Under the pieces are notes generated by a model. That model was given only the letters and a program-made list of their open reading frames with translations, did no database searches and was not told the origin of the DNA. From Methyloceanibacter superfactus (GTDB taxonomy: Bacteria; Pseudomonadota; Alphaproteobacteria; Rhizobiales; Methyloligellaceae), in contig NZ_LPWF01000023.1 of assembly GCF_001723305.1 (NCBI RefSeq), positions 115,001-179,000 on the forward strand: a DNA stretch of 64,000 nt, written 5' to 3'. This document shows positions 19,402-31,139 of the stretch, piece after piece; positions within the stretch are counted from its first letter, which is position 1; each line of letters starts with the position of its first letter. Both the position numbers and the translations under genes were made by a program.

Positions 19402-20267
19402 GACGCCTCCTTCTGGGCCGGCGTCGGCTTAGCGACCACGATCTCGAACGGCCGCCCATGCTTGAGGGCGGGGATCCGGGCCCGCGCCGCCTCCGACTGA
19501 CCCACGTCGATATCGGCGAAAACCACGCAAGGAGCCTCGCCCGCCTCGGCCAGGATCTCGCCCCACGGCGACACGATCATGCTGTGCCCGAACGTCTCCC
19601 GGCCATTCTCGTGCAGGCCCCCTTGTGTGGCGGCGAACACGAAGGCGCCCGTCTCGATGGCCCGCGCCCGCACCAGCACATGCCAATGGGCTTGGCCGGT
19701 CTGCTTGGTAAAGGCAGCGGGGATGGCGATGAGGTTGGCGCCGGCGGTGGCGAGCGCGCGGTAGAGCGCGGGAAACCGCAAGTCGTAACAGATGGTCATG
19801 CCGAGCCGCCCGAACGGCAGATCGACGAGCACCGCCTTCGAGCCCGGCCCGTAATATTGCGACTCGCGGTAGCTCTCGCCGCCAGCAAGGTCGACGTCGA
19901 ACATATGGAGCTTGTCGTAGCGCGCGGCGATCTCGCCATGCGGATCGAGAAGGAAGGAGCGGTTGGCGACGCGCTCGCCGAGCGTGATGCCGAGCGAGCC
20001 CACATGCAGCCAGATGCCGAGTTCGGCGGCCAGCGCCCGCAACCGGGCGAGCGGCTCGCTGTCGGCCTCGGACCGCACCAGCCTGAGCACCCGGGCCGGC
20101 TCGAGCTCCATCAGCGCCGTATTCTCCGGCGTCTGCACGTAAATGGCACCGCCCTTCGCCGCTCGGCGAATCAGCGCCTCGGCCCGATCGAGATTGGACG
20201 CAATATCGCGGCCCGCCCGCGTTTGCACGAGCGCCGCCCGGAACGTGGTCTCGGGCCCGGTGGTCAT
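19398..20267 (-). CDS. Carbon-nitrogen hydrolase, Nit2-like omega-amidase
   Basis: 289 residues. The nitrilase-superfamily catalytic triad is present: Glu in TPENTALME, Lys in RYDKLHMFDVDL, and Cys in MTICYDLRFPALYR. The sequence SGESYRES-like substrate region and the CYDLRFPALYR motif match Nit1/Nit2 enzymes, which hydrolyse alpha-ketoglutaramate or repair damaged glutathione-type amides. It overlaps grxC upstream and the DUF1178 gene downstream by four bases each, so a three-gene operon is certain. The link with glutaredoxin fits thiol metabolism. The exact substrate cannot be told from sequence. Confidence 0.93.
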   Translation of the reverse strand: MTTGPETTFRAALVQTRAGRDIASNLDRAEALIRRAAKGGAIYVQTPENTALMELEPARVLRLVRSEADSEPLARLRALAAELGIWLHVGSLGITLGERVANRSFLLDPHGEIAARYDKLHMFDVDLAGGESYRESQYYGPGSKAVLVDLPFGRLGMTICYDLRFPALYRALATAGANLIAIPAAFTKQTGQAHWHVLVRARAIETGAFVFAATQGGLHENGRETFGHSMIVSPWGEILAEAGEAPCVVFADIDVGQSEAARARIPALKHGRPFEIVVAKPTPAQKEAS

Positions 20268-20530
20268 GGCTCGACCGGCTCGCGTTCGATCCAGGCTTCG
20301 AGCTCGCCGGCCCTCTCCAGCGCGCTGAGTTCGGCATGGCCGCCGACGTGATGACCGTGGATGAAGATCTGCGGCACGGTCCGCCGACCGCCGGCGCGGT
20401 CCATCATCTCGCTGCGCTTCTCGTTGTCGGCGCTCACATCGATTTCCTCGAAGTCGAGGCCCTTACTCGCCAGCAGGCGCTTGGCCGCCTGGCAAAAGCC
20501 GCAATACGGGGTCGTGTAGAGAACAATCAT
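20264..20530 (-). CDS. grxC: Glutaredoxin 3
   Basis: 88 residues, a complete small dithiol glutaredoxin. The active site is TTPYCGFCQAAKRLL (C-x-x-C), followed by the cis-Pro segment RRTVPQIFIHGHHVGG. It reduces disulfides and glutathione mixed disulfides in the cytosol. First gene of the operon with the nitrilase-family and DUF1178 genes. The middle residues of the active site, GF rather than PY, are common in Alphaproteobacteria. Confidence 0.95.
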   Translation of the reverse strand: MIVLYTTPYCGFCQAAKRLLASKGLDFEEIDVSADNEKRSEMMDRAGGRRTVPQIFIHGHHVGGHAELSALERAGELEAWIEREPVEP

Positions 20531-20604
20531 GATCTTTGTCTCAGGGAGAGGGCCGGAAGCCCCCGCCCATCGGGCCAGAGTTTCAGGTCATGGTAACTGG
20601 GTTG

Positions 20605-21441
20605 TTAACCGGCCCCGCGCAAGTCTTTTAGAGCACGAGGCGGTGGCTCGACCGCCCGCGCCAGCGCCAGCACATCCACCCGCGCCGCCTTTGCCCGCTT
20701 GAGCGCCCGCGCGCAAGCCTCCGCCGTGGCCCCCGTGGTGATGACGTCGTCCACGACCACGATCCGCCTGCCTTTGACGATTTGGGCCCGGGACGGCTCG
20801 ACCTTGAAGGCGCCCGCCACGTTGCGGACGCGCTGCTCCGCGGAAAGCCCCACCTGGCTCGCCGTCCGCCGCACGCGCTTGAGGACGAAACAGTCGCAGG
20901 CGATGCCGGTCAGCTTCGAGATTCGTTGCGCCAGCATGGCCGACTGGTTGAACCGCCGCCACCACAGCCGTGAGCGATAAAGCGGCACCGGCAGGATCAA
21001 ATCGGCGTCGGCCAGAAGCTCGGCCCCGGCATGGACCAGCCAGCGGCTGAACAGAGCCAGCCCCTCTTGGCGGTCGCGGTATTTGAAGCTCTGGATCAGA
21101 TCGCGCATGGTCTGGGAATAGCGCGCCACGGCCCGCGCCCGGTCATAGACTGGCGGTGCGGCGATCGCCGCCGCCGACAGGCTCGGGGTCCCCGCGTCGT
21201 AGGGCAGCGGCACGCCGAGCCGCGCGCAGACGGGAGGCGCGATGAAGTCGACCTTGGCGAAGCAGTCGCCGCAGAGAAGGCCATGGCCCATGATGCGTGC
21301 CCGGCAAGCGATGCAGACCGGCGGCAGTAGCAGATCGGCGACCGCATCGAGGCCCGCCCGCCAAGACGGCGGGGGCATCACGGGCGTCGGGCGCGCCGCC
21401 CGAGGCTCTGTGTCGCTGGACCACATGGTCCCATGATACAT
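20605..21441 (-). CDS. ComF family phosphoribosyltransferase-like protein
   Basis: 278 residues. An N-terminal double zinc-ribbon (CIACRARIMGHGLLCGDCF) is followed by a type I phosphoribosyltransferase domain with the PRPP loop VVVDDVITTGATAEACA. In naturally competent bacteria ComF helps move single-stranded DNA; in most Hyphomicrobiales its role is not known. It is divergent from the methyltransferase gene, 32 bases apart, a conserved arrangement. Intact; the start at 21441 or a slightly later one is possible. Confidence 0.93.
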   Translation of the reverse strand: MYHGTMWSSDTEPRAARPTPVMPPPSWRAGLDAVADLLLPPVCIACRARIMGHGLLCGDCFAKVDFIAPPVCARLGVPLPYDAGTPSLSAAAIAAPPVYDRARAVARYSQTMRDLIQSFKYRDRQEGLALFSRWLVHAGAELLADADLILPVPLYRSRLWWRRFNQSAMLAQRISKLTGIACDCFVLKRVRRTASQVGLSAEQRVRNVAGAFKVEPSRAQIVKGRRIVVVDDVITTGATAEACARALKRAKAARVDVLALARAVEPPPRALKDLRGAG

Positions 21442-21473
21442 CGTTTATCGAAGATGGGATTGTCAGGAACGCC

Positions 21474-22405
21474 ATGAGCGACGAGCACCTGTTCGACCGT
21501 AAACTGCTGCGCCGGCGCCGCGCCCGCTTCGCTCACGAAATTGCGCGCGCGAGTTCGTCATCGCCCATGTGGCGCGCGAGATCGCCGAGCGCGTGGAGAT
21601 CATGCTGCGGGAGTTTCCCTTGGGCCTCGACCTCGGCGCCTTTCACGGCCTGCTCGGGCGCACCGTCGCGGCACTCCCCTCGGTGGGCGACATGATCTAT
21701 GCCGAGAGCGCGCTGGCGTTTGCGCAGCTCTGCCCGCGGCCGGCGCTCGTCTGCGACGAGGACCTGCTGCCCTTCAAGGACGCCAGCTTCAATCTCATCG
21801 TCTCAGGCCTCGCGCTTCACCGCGTCAACGACCTGCCGGGCAGCCTCATCCAGATCCGCCGCGCCCTCGCTCCCGACGGCCTGTTCATGGCGGCGGCGCT
21901 CGGGGCCCGCGCGCTCAGTGAGCTACGCGAGGCGCTGATCGAGGCGGAAGGCGAGATGGAGGGCGGCGCCTCCCCGCGCGTCTCGCCCTTCGGCGATGTC
22001 AGGGCCTATGGCGCGCTGCTTCAGCGTGCCGGCTTCGCCCTGCCCGTCGCCGACGCGGAAATTCTGAAAGTCGCTTACCCCTCGCCGCGCGAGGTGATGC
22101 GCGAGGTGCGCGCGCTGGGGGGCGGCAACGTTCTCATGGCACGCAAGCGCGAGCCGCTGCCCCGGCGCACATTGGAGCGGGCCGAGGAAATTTATCGCGC
22201 GCGGCACGGGACCCCCGACGGCAAGGTGACCGCGACTTTCGAGTTCGTGTTCATGAGCGGCTGGGCGCCGCATGCGAGCCAGCAGAAGCCGTTGCAGCCC
22301 GGCAGCGCCGCCCAGCGCCTGGCCGATGCGCTGCACACGCAAGAGCAACCGGCGGGCGACAAGGCATCCTTCCCGCAAGCAAAGAATAAGAAGACGGAGG
22401 ACTAA
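21474..22405 (+). CDS. SAM-dependent methyltransferase-fold protein, NDUFAF5-like, one frameshift
   Basis: About 310 residues after repair. Start MSDEHLFDRKLLRRRRARF; the break near 21545, in an alternating GC run, is followed by AREFVIAHVAREIAERVEIML. The core shows a methyltransferase fold (LIVSGLALHRVNDLPGSLIQ, LAPDGLFMAAALGARALSEL), and the segment SPRVSPFGDVRAYGALLQRAG is typical of the NDUFAF5/BioC group. The mitochondrial relative NDUFAF5 modifies a complex I subunit, so a complex I assembly role is possible but unproven. The C-terminus is low-complexity Gln/Lys. Confidence 0.88.
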
Positions 22406-22413
22406 GAGCGCGT

Positions 22414-22623
22414 CTAGCTGCCGAACAGGGCGGCCAAACCCGCATAGAGCTCGGACACCGAGCCTTTCAACACGCCGACCGCGGCCGCCACGGCCGCACC
22501 GAGAAGGGCGCCGATCAGGATATACTCCATGGCGATGGCGCCGGAGCGGTTGGACGCGAAGCGCCGCGTGGCGTGACGGAAGCGTGCCCGCACGCGTGCT
22601 GCCTGCATCATCTCGCGCACCAT
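22414..22623 (-). CDS. Flp/Fap type IVb pilin, orphan
   Basis: 69 residues from the ATG at 22623. A basic leader of about 28 residues ends in a prepilin-peptidase site, SG-AIAMEYILIG (Gly, four residues, Glu-Tyr), followed by the hydrophobic helix GALLGAAVAAAVGVLKGSVS. This is the layout of Flp pilins secreted by the Tad/Cpa machinery. No cpa or tad genes lie in the window, so it is an isolated copy. It ends eight bases past the stop of the convergent methyltransferase gene. Confidence 0.85.
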   Translation of the reverse strand: MVREMMQAARVRARFRHATRRFASNRSGAIAMEYILIGALLGAAVAAAVGVLKGSVSELYAGLAALFGS

Positions 22624-22625
22624 CG

Positions 22626-23069
22626 TTAGAAATCCCCTGACAGTCCCAACAACCCGGGCAGGATCTGCTTTAGCGGTTCGTCCGCCGGCGGCATGGCGTA
22701 GGCGGTTAGCGCCTCCGGCCTTACCCAAGCGAGGTCCTGCCCCTCGTTTGCAGCCACCTCGCCTGTCCAATGCCGGCATAGATAGACCGGCATGAGGAGG
22801 TGGAACGCGGGGTAAGTGTAACTGGCAAACGTTAAAGGAGTGAGAGCCGGCGCTGCGACGTCGATGCCGAGTTCTTCGTCGAGCTCGCGTATCAGGGCGT
22901 GTTCCGGCGTTTCACACGCCTCGACCTTGCCGCCGGGAAACTCCCAAAGTCCCGCGAGCGGTTTGCCTTCGGGGCGTTTGGTGATGAGCACGAGCCCGGC
23001 ATCGTCCACCAGAACACAAGCCGCGACGAGAATGAGCACGGGAGCTTCGCCGCCGCTCGACGGCTTCAC
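22626..23069 (-). CDS. Nudix hydrolase, MutT-like
   Basis: 147 residues, starting at a GTG that overlaps the argJ stop (GTGA). The Nudix box is complete: [24 protein letters not shown], here spelled over 24 positions with the REL..EE metal ligands. Upstream [15 protein letters not shown] is typical of MutT, which hydrolyses 8-oxo-dGTP to keep it out of DNA. Position after argJ is conserved in Hyphomicrobiales, which supports the MutT assignment. Upstream in-frame starts would run inside argJ and are rejected. Confidence 0.9.
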   Translation of the reverse strand: MKPSSGGEAPVLILVAACVLVDDAGLVLITKRPEGKPLAGLWEFPGGKVEACETPEHALIRELDEELGIDVAAPALTPLTFASYTYPAFHLLMPVYLCRHWTGEVAANEGQDLAWVRPEALTAYAMPPADEPLKQILPGLLGLSGDF

Positions 23070-24304
23070 GACCGGTAGTCGGCGTTGATGGCGATATACT
23101 CTTTGGTCAGATCGCAGGTCCAAACCGTCGCCGCCGCCTCGCCGACGCCGACATCGACGGCGATCTCGAGCTCGGCGCGCTTCATATAGGCCGCGCCCTG
23201 TTCCTCGCGATAGCCGGACGCCACGCCGCCATTTTCGGCCACGAGGATGTCGCCGAAGCGGATGGCGAGCTTGTCGCGATCCGCCGCCTCGCCCGCCTTG
23301 CCGACCGCCATGACGATGCGGCCCCAATTGGGGTCCTCGCCGGCGAGCGCCGTCTTCACCAGCGGCGAGTTGGCGATCGACAACGCGATGGTCCGCGCCG
23401 CCGCCTTGGTCTCGGCGCCGGTGACCGTGAGCTTCACGAACTTGGTCAACCCTTCGCCGTCCTTGACGATCTGATGCGCCAGATCGGTCATCAGTTCGCC
23501 GAGCGCCTCACGAAAGCCCGCGAGCCGCTCGTCGTCGCCGCGCGCGATGCGTGGCGCGCCGCGCTTAGTGGCCGTGCCGGTCGCGAAGATGAGGCACGTG
23601 TCGCTGGTCGAGGTGTCGCTGTCGATGGTGATGGCGTTGAAGCTGTCCTCCACGAGCGGCGCCATAACGTCGTGCAAGGCGCCCGGCTCGATCGCCGCGT
23701 CGGTAAACAGAAAAGCCAGCATGGTCGCCATGTCCGGCGCGATCATGCCGGCGCCCTTGGCGATGCCGTTGAGGGTGACCGAGACCCCATCGATCTCGCA
23801 ACTGCGCGTGGCGAGCTTCGGGAAGGTGTCGGTGGTCATGATCGCCCGCGCCGCCATCTCATAGGCATCGGCTTGCGCGTTCTCGGCGAGGCCGGCGAGC
23901 AGGCCTACGAACTTGCCCGGGTCGAGCGGCTCGCCGATCACGCCGGTCGAGGCGATATAGACATCGGACTCAAGACAGTCCGCCACATTCGCCGCGGCGT
24001 GCGCCGTCGCCTTCACCGCCTCACGGCCAGCCATGCCGGTAAAGGCGTTGGCATTGCCCGAATTGACCACGAGTGCGCGCGCCATGCCGTGCTTGAGATG
24101 CGCCCGGCACCACTCGACCGGCGCCGAGGCGGTCTTGGAGCGGGTGAGCACGCCGGCCACGGTCGTCGTCGGCTCGAACAGCGCCAAAAGCAGATCCGTG
24201 CGTCCCGGATAGCGGATGCCGGCCGCGCAGGCCGCCATACGCACCCCGTCAATGACGGGTAACGCAGGCAGCCGCGTGGGCGCGAATGGCGAGATATTAG
24301 CCAA
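23066..24304 (-). CDS. argJ: Bifunctional ornithine acetyltransferase / N-acetylglutamate synthase
   Basis: 412 residues. It moves acetyl from N-acetylornithine to glutamate in the arginine pathway. The family precursor cleaves itself at the Ala-Thr of [18 protein letters not shown], present here, making alpha and beta chains with the Thr as nucleophile. The end [11 protein letters not shown] is canonical. The bifunctional activity is typical of the family but not determined by sequence. The parvulin gene lies upstream and mutT overlaps downstream. Confidence 0.97.
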   Translation of the reverse strand: MANISPFAPTRLPALPVIDGVRMAACAAGIRYPGRTDLLLALFEPTTTVAGVLTRSKTASAPVEWCRAHLKHGMARALVVNSGNANAFTGMAGREAVKATAHAAANVADCLESDVYIASTGVIGEPLDPGKFVGLLAGLAENAQADAYEMAARAIMTTDTFPKLATRSCEIDGVSVTLNGIAKGAGMIAPDMATMLAFLFTDAAIEPGALHDVMAPLVEDSFNAITIDSDTSTSDTCLIFATGTATKRGAPRIARGDDERLAGFREALGELMTDLAHQIVKDGEGLTKFVKLTVTGAETKAAARTIALSIANSPLVKTALAGEDPNWGRIVMAVGKAGEAADRDKLAIRFGDILVAENGGVASGYREEQGAAYMKRAELEIAVDVGVGEAAATVWTCDLTKEYIAINADYRS

Positions 24305-24336
24305 GGCTCAATTCAGACCGGCTGATCGGGATCGGC

Positions 24337-25212
24337 TTAGTGATCCTCGTTATCCTCTGGCTCCGGCAGCGGCGGGGCTTCACCGCGCAGCGCGGCGTCA
24401 TCCATGGACCGCTTGATCTCGGGATCGACGATCTCGATCTTGGCTGCATTGCGCAATCCCGTCACCACGGCTTGCGCCTTCTGCTGCACGAGTTGCGCCT
24501 CGATGGCCGACTTGACCTGGTCGAAGCTCGGCACTGCCTGGTCGCGCTTCTCCTCGACCTTGATGATGTGCCAGCCGAACTGGGTCTGCACCGGATCGGA
24601 GATCTCCCCGACATCCAGGGCGAACGCCGCATCCTCGAACGGCTTCAGCATCTGCCCGCGGGCAAAGAAGCCGAGATCGCCGCCTTCGGCATTGGTATCC
24701 TTCGACTTCTCCTTGGCCAGCGCGGCGAAGTCCTCGCCCTTCTTCAAGCGCTCGGCGATCTCCTTGGCCTCTTCCTCGGTCCCCACGAGGATATGCCGGG
24801 CATGCACTTCCTGCTCCGGCGTCATGCTGGCGATCTTCTCGTCGTAAATCTTCTTGGCGTCCGCGTCGGTCACCCCGCCGGTGATGCTCGCGTCGAAATA
24901 GGCATCGCGCAGCGCGCGCCGCGAATGATATTTGACCCGCGCGGGGAAGGTATCGGTCTGGTCGAGCTTGTCCTTCTCGCCCGCCGCCGCCATCAGCTCA
25001 TTCTCGATGACATATTGCAGAAGGACGCGCTTGCGGTCCTCCGGGCGGTAATTGCCGAGCCGGGGTCCGACCTCGGAGGCGGCGAAATCGAGATCCGACT
25101 GTTTGATCTCGACGCCGTCGATGCGCGCCATGACCGCGTCGTCGGCAGCGGCAGACAGCGGCACAAGAGTGATGAAGGCTGCAAAGAGCAGCAACGATGA
25201 ACGGGTTTTCAC
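24337..25212 (-). CDS. Exported parvulin-type peptidyl-prolyl isomerase
   Basis: 291 residues. Signal peptide at 1-22 (SLLLFAAFITLVPLSAAADD). An N-terminal SurA/PrsA-like helical chaperone part covers residues 25-135. The parvulin domain spans about 138-235: VHARHILVGTEEEAKEIAERL, GGDLGFFARGQMLKPFEDAAF, VQTQFGWHIIKVEEKR. The tail is acidic. It probably assists folding of exported proteins in the periplasm. It precedes argJ on the same strand, and the arsR-arsC cassette separates it from divergent secA. Confidence 0.95.
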   Translation of the reverse strand: MKTRSSLLLFAAFITLVPLSAAADDAVMARIDGVEIKQSDLDFAASEVGPRLGNYRPEDRKRVLLQYVIENELMAAAGEKDKLDQTDTFPARVKYHSRRALRDAYFDASITGGVTDADAKKIYDEKIASMTPEQEVHARHILVGTEEEAKEIAERLKKGEDFAALAKEKSKDTNAEGGDLGFFARGQMLKPFEDAAFALDVGEISDPVQTQFGWHIIKVEEKRDQAVPSFDQVKSAIEAQLVQQKAQAVVTGLRNAAKIEIVDPEIKRSMDDAALRGEAPPLPEPEDNEDH

Positions 25213-25330
25213 AGGTGGATCCTCGTCTTCTGCTCGCCCTTAAGTGCTCCGGATGAGGGCTGGCGAGCGGTTTGGGCGCTTCCCCCGCGCCATCTTTAGC
25301 GTTGGCCATGCCCATTGCCAAGCGGCGGAA

Positions 25331-25366
25331 TTGACGGACGGCTAATATTTCGATATATCCAGAAAC
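25331..25366 (+). promoter_or_regulatory. arsR promoter with overlapping AT-rich dyad
   Basis: TTGACG at 25331-25336, a 17-base spacer, and TATATC at 25354-25359, seven bases before the ATG. The AT-rich segment AATATTTCGATATATCC overlaps the -10 box and resembles ArsR-family operators. The predicted start of transcription is at or next to the start codon, so the mRNA would have almost no leader. Confidence 0.6.
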
Positions 25367-25707
25367 ATGGATACATTGGATGCGGTCGGCGCCCTCGGTG
25401 CGCTTGCACAGGAAAGCCGGCTCAAGGTCTTTCGCCTGCTTATTCGAACTGGCCCGACCGGTATGGCGGCCGGGGACATCGCCCGCGCGCTCGACGTACC
25501 CGCCAACACGATGTCGTCGCATCTCGCCATTCTCTCCCGGGCCAAGCTGGTCACGCCCGGAAAGAAGGCCGCTCGGTGATCTACGCAGTGGACCTGACCG
25601 GCACCCGCGATCTGTTGCTGTTCCTGGTGGCGGATTGCTGTCAGGGGGAGCCATCGGTCTGCGGGCCGGCGATCGAATCCACCCTGAACGCATGCTGTAC
25701 AAGTTAG
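25367..25707 (+). CDS. ArsR-family metalloregulator, one frameshift
   Basis: About 113 residues after repair. A winged helix-turn-helix core is clear: ALAQESRLKVFRLLIRTGP, then DVPANTMSSHLAILSRAKLV. The break near 25567 is mended by one G (AAGGCCGCT to AAGGGCCGCT), giving GRSVIYAVDLTGTRDLLLFL. The C-terminus carries Cys clusters, CCQGEPSVC and ACC, the kind of C-terminal arsenite site known in some ArsR branches. As(III) binding would release the operator overlapping its own promoter. arsC follows 15 bases later. Confidence 0.88.
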
Positions 25708-25722
25708 CTGGAGGAAATCGCC

Positions 25723-26249
25723 ATGAAGGTCGTCAGCAGCCAAGAACCCCTCAACGTCTTGTTTCTCTGCACAGGCAACTCGGCCCGGTCGATCCTGGCC
25801 GAATGCATCCTCAATCGCGAGGGAATGGGCCGCTTCCACGCCTTTAGCGCCGGCAGCATGCCACCGGCAAGGTCAATCCGCATGCCCTCCATCTTCTGAA
25901 GCGGCTCAATTACGACGTATCCGGGCTGCGCTCGAAATCCTGGGAGGAGTTCGCCGAGGATGGCGCACCGAAGCTCGATTTCGTCTTCACCGTCTGCGAC
26001 AACGCGGCCAACGAGGTCTGCCCGATCTGGCCCGGCCAGCCGATGACCGCTCATTGGGGCGTGCCGGATCCGGCGGCGGTCGAGGGCACCGACGCGGAGA
26101 GGGCCTTCGCCTTCGACGACACCTACCGCATGCTCAATCAGCGCATCTCGATCTTCGTCAATCTGCCGTTGCAGAGCCTGAGCAAGCTCTCGCTCCAGAA
26201 GCAGCTGGACGAGATCGGCCAAACGGCCTCCTCCAAGGAGCCCGCCTGA
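25723..26249 (+). CDS. arsC: Arsenate reductase, LMW-phosphatase type, one frameshift
   Basis: About 175 residues after repair, ATG at 25723 with a strong GGAGG site. The phosphatase-type loop [15 protein letters not shown] (C-x5-R) is intact, as are [31 protein letters not shown] and the general-acid Asp-Pro in [10 protein letters not shown]. It reduces arsenate to arsenite using cysteine relays. The break near 25863 lacks one C (ATGCCACC to ATGCCCACC), restoring [15 protein letters not shown]. No arsenite exporter (arsB or acr3) is in the window, so detoxification must be completed elsewhere. Confidence 0.92.
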
Positions 26250-26275
26250 GCCACCGGCCCGGCCCGCGCCTCGCG

Positions 26276-26304
26276 TTGACAAGGGTTGGGCTGCCTCTTA
26301 TGTC
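26276..26304 (+). promoter_or_regulatory. Candidate secA promoter
   Basis: TTGACA at 26276-26281, a 17-base spacer, then TATGTC at 26299-26304. This predicts a leader of about 145 bases before the secA ATG. Confidence 0.5.
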
Positions 26305-26397
26305 TCAACCGCGTTGATCCCGGCACTTTTCGTCACATTTCTCTAGCCTGACGAGGACCGGCGGGGACCGTCGCGCTCAAGACACCACACGGCCTCA

Positions 26398-26419
26398 GGG
26401 GCTTTCGTCGCAAAGCCCC
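26398..26419 (+). promoter_or_regulatory. Hairpin in the secA leader
   Basis: GGGGCTTT and AAAGCCCC form a perfect 8-bp stem with a six-base loop, 36 bases before the secA ATG. No T-run follows. A two-codon frame (ATG CCA TAA) at 26433-26441 lies between the hairpin and the ribosome site of secA. Role unknown. Confidence 0.45.
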
Positions 26420-26455
26420 GCGGGACCGTATCATGCCATAAGAGGCTCCTGATCC

Positions 26456-29227
<2,772 letters not shown>

Positions 29228-29362
29228 GGGCCCCGCTCCGCACTAAGACTTGGGCGCTCGTAAAGCTCGAGTGCTTCCAAGCGGCGTTTTGGCTCGTGAT
29301 TCACGGGAACTGAAACCGTCCTTGGGCTCTTTGGTCTGGACGCAGGGGAACCCCAGAACACC

Positions 29363-31135
29363 ATGACGCTCGACCAGGCGCTCGCTTTCGCTGTCATTGC
29401 CGGCATGATGGCGCTCTTCATCTGGGGGCGCCTTCGCTACGACCTCGTCGCCGTACTGTCGCTTCTGGCGGCCATCGCCGCGGGCATCGTACCGCCGGAC
29501 AAGGCCTTCTCCGGCTTCAGCGACGACATCGTGATCATCATCGCCAGCGCCCTCGTGGTCAGCGCCGCCGTGGCCCAGTCGGGCGTGATCGAGCGCGTGG
29601 TCCGCAAGTTCGGACCCTATCTCACCAACGTCTATCGCCAGGTCGCGGCACTCGTCGGCTCGGTCACGGTGATGTCGGGCTTCGTCAAGAATATCGGCGC
29701 GCTGGCCATGCTGATGCCCATCGCTTTCCAGTTCGCGCGCCGTACCGGCACTTCGCCCTCGTCTCTGCTCATGCCCATGTCGTTCGGGGCGCTGCTTGGC
29801 GGCATCGTCACCCTGGTCGGCACCTCGCCCAATATCATCGTGTCGCGCGTGCGCGAGCAGATCCTCGGCGAGCCGTTCCATATGTTCGACTTCACGCCCG
29901 TTGGGGCGAGCCTGGCTGTCATCGGCTTCGTGTTTCTGATCTTCGGCTGGCGCCTTCTACCCACCGGCCGCAAGGGCGCCGTATCCATGGACGCCGCCTT
30001 CAATCTGTCGGGCTACACCACGGAGGTCACGGTGCCGAAGGACTCGCCCGCCGCGGGATTGACGGTGAAAGGACTGGAGGATCTCGGCGAGAACGAGATC
30101 GAGGTCATCACCTTGGTCCGCGCCGGCAAGCGGCGCGCCGAGCCTGCCGGGAACGTCGTCATCAAACCCGACGACATTCTGATCATCCGCGGCGAGCCGT
30201 CCGCGCTGGAGCGCATCGTGGCGCTGGAGAAACTGACCCTCTTGCGTGACGAGGACAGCAGGGCCTCGGACACGCCGACCGACGAGATCGGCATCATGGA
30301 GGCGGTCATCACGCCGGACTCGCAGTTGATCGGGTCATCCGTCGGCCAGCTCCGGCTCTACGACCATTACGGCATCAGCCTCCTCGCCGTAAGCCGCACC
30401 GGACGGCGCATCGCCAACCGCTTGCGCACGGTGAAGCTCCGGGCCGGCGACGTCATCGTGCTGCAAGGCAATCTCTCGATCATGCCGGAGACTCTGGGGG
30501 AGCTGCATTGCCTGCCGCTGGCCGAGCGCGATCTTCGCATTGGCCGCAAAGGGAGCCTCGTTCCCATCGGTATTCTCGCCGTGGCCATGGGACTGGTCGC
30601 CTTCAATCTGGTTCCAGTCGCCATCGCCTTCTTCGGCGCCGCCGTCCTGTTGCTGCTGTTCCGCTCGCTCTCTTTGCGCGAGGCCTATGAGGCGATCGAA
30701 TGGCCGATCCTGGTGATGCTCGGCGCCCTGATCCCGGTCAGTGACGCGCTGCGCACCACCGGCGGCACCGAGCTCATCGCCGCGTGGCTGTCGGACACGG
30801 CCATGTCGCTGCCGGCCTGGGGGGCGCTCGCCCTCCTGATCGCCGCCGCCATGGCGGTGACGCCCTTCCTGAACAACGCGGCCACCGTGCTGGTCATGGC
30901 CCCCATTGCAGCGACCTTCGCCACCAACCTCGACTACAACCCCGATCCGTTCCTCATGGCGGTGGCGATCGGCGCGGCCTGCGACTTTCTCACGCCCATC
31001 GGGCACCAGTGCAATACCCTGGTGATGGGCCCGGGAGGCTACCGGTTCGGCGATTACTGGCGGCTGGGGTTACCGCTCTCCGTCCTCGTGCTGATCGCCG
31101 GTACGCCGCTCATTCTGTTTTTCTGGCCGCTCTAG
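29363..31135 (+). CDS. SLC13/DASS-type anion permease with two RCK_C domains
   Basis: 590 residues. About six N-terminal membrane spans (LAAIAAGIVPPDKAFSGFSD, ALVVSAAVAQSGVIERVV) include the signature SFGALLGGIVTLVGTSPNIIV. Residues 205-390 hold two soluble TrkA/RCK C-terminal domains (EVTVPKDSPAAGLTVKGLED; MEAVITPDSQLIGSSVGQLR). More spans follow, with the second signature FLTPIGHQCNTLVMGPGGYR. This is the layout of bacterial sodium/anion symporters of the SLC13 group. The substrate, possibly sulfate or a dicarboxylate, cannot be told. Intact. Confidence 0.93.
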   Translation: MTLDQALAFAVIAGMMALFIWGRLRYDLVAVLSLLAAIAAGIVPPDKAFSGFSDDIVIIIASALVVSAAVAQSGVIERVVRKFGPYLTNVYRQVAALVGSVTVMSGFVKNIGALAMLMPIAFQFARRTGTSPSSLLMPMSFGALLGGIVTLVGTSPNIIVSRVREQILGEPFHMFDFTPVGASLAVIGFVFLIFGWRLLPTGRKGAVSMDAAFNLSGYTTEVTVPKDSPAAGLTVKGLEDLGENEIEVITLVRAGKRRAEPAGNVVIKPDDILIIRGEPSALERIVALEKLTLLRDEDSRASDTPTDEIGIMEAVITPDSQLIGSSVGQLRLYDHYGISLLAVSRTGRRIANRLRTVKLRAGDVIVLQGNLSIMPETLGELHCLPLAERDLRIGRKGSLVPIGILAVAMGLVAFNLVPVAIAFFGAAVLLLLFRSLSLREAYEAIEWPILVMLGALIPVSDALRTTGGTELIAAWLSDTAMSLPAWGALALLIAAAMAVTPFLNNAATVLVMAPIAATFATNLDYNPDPFLMAVAIGAACDFLTPIGHQCNTLVMGPGGYRFGDYWRLGLPLSVLVLIAGTPLILFFWPL

Positions 31136-31139
31136 CACG

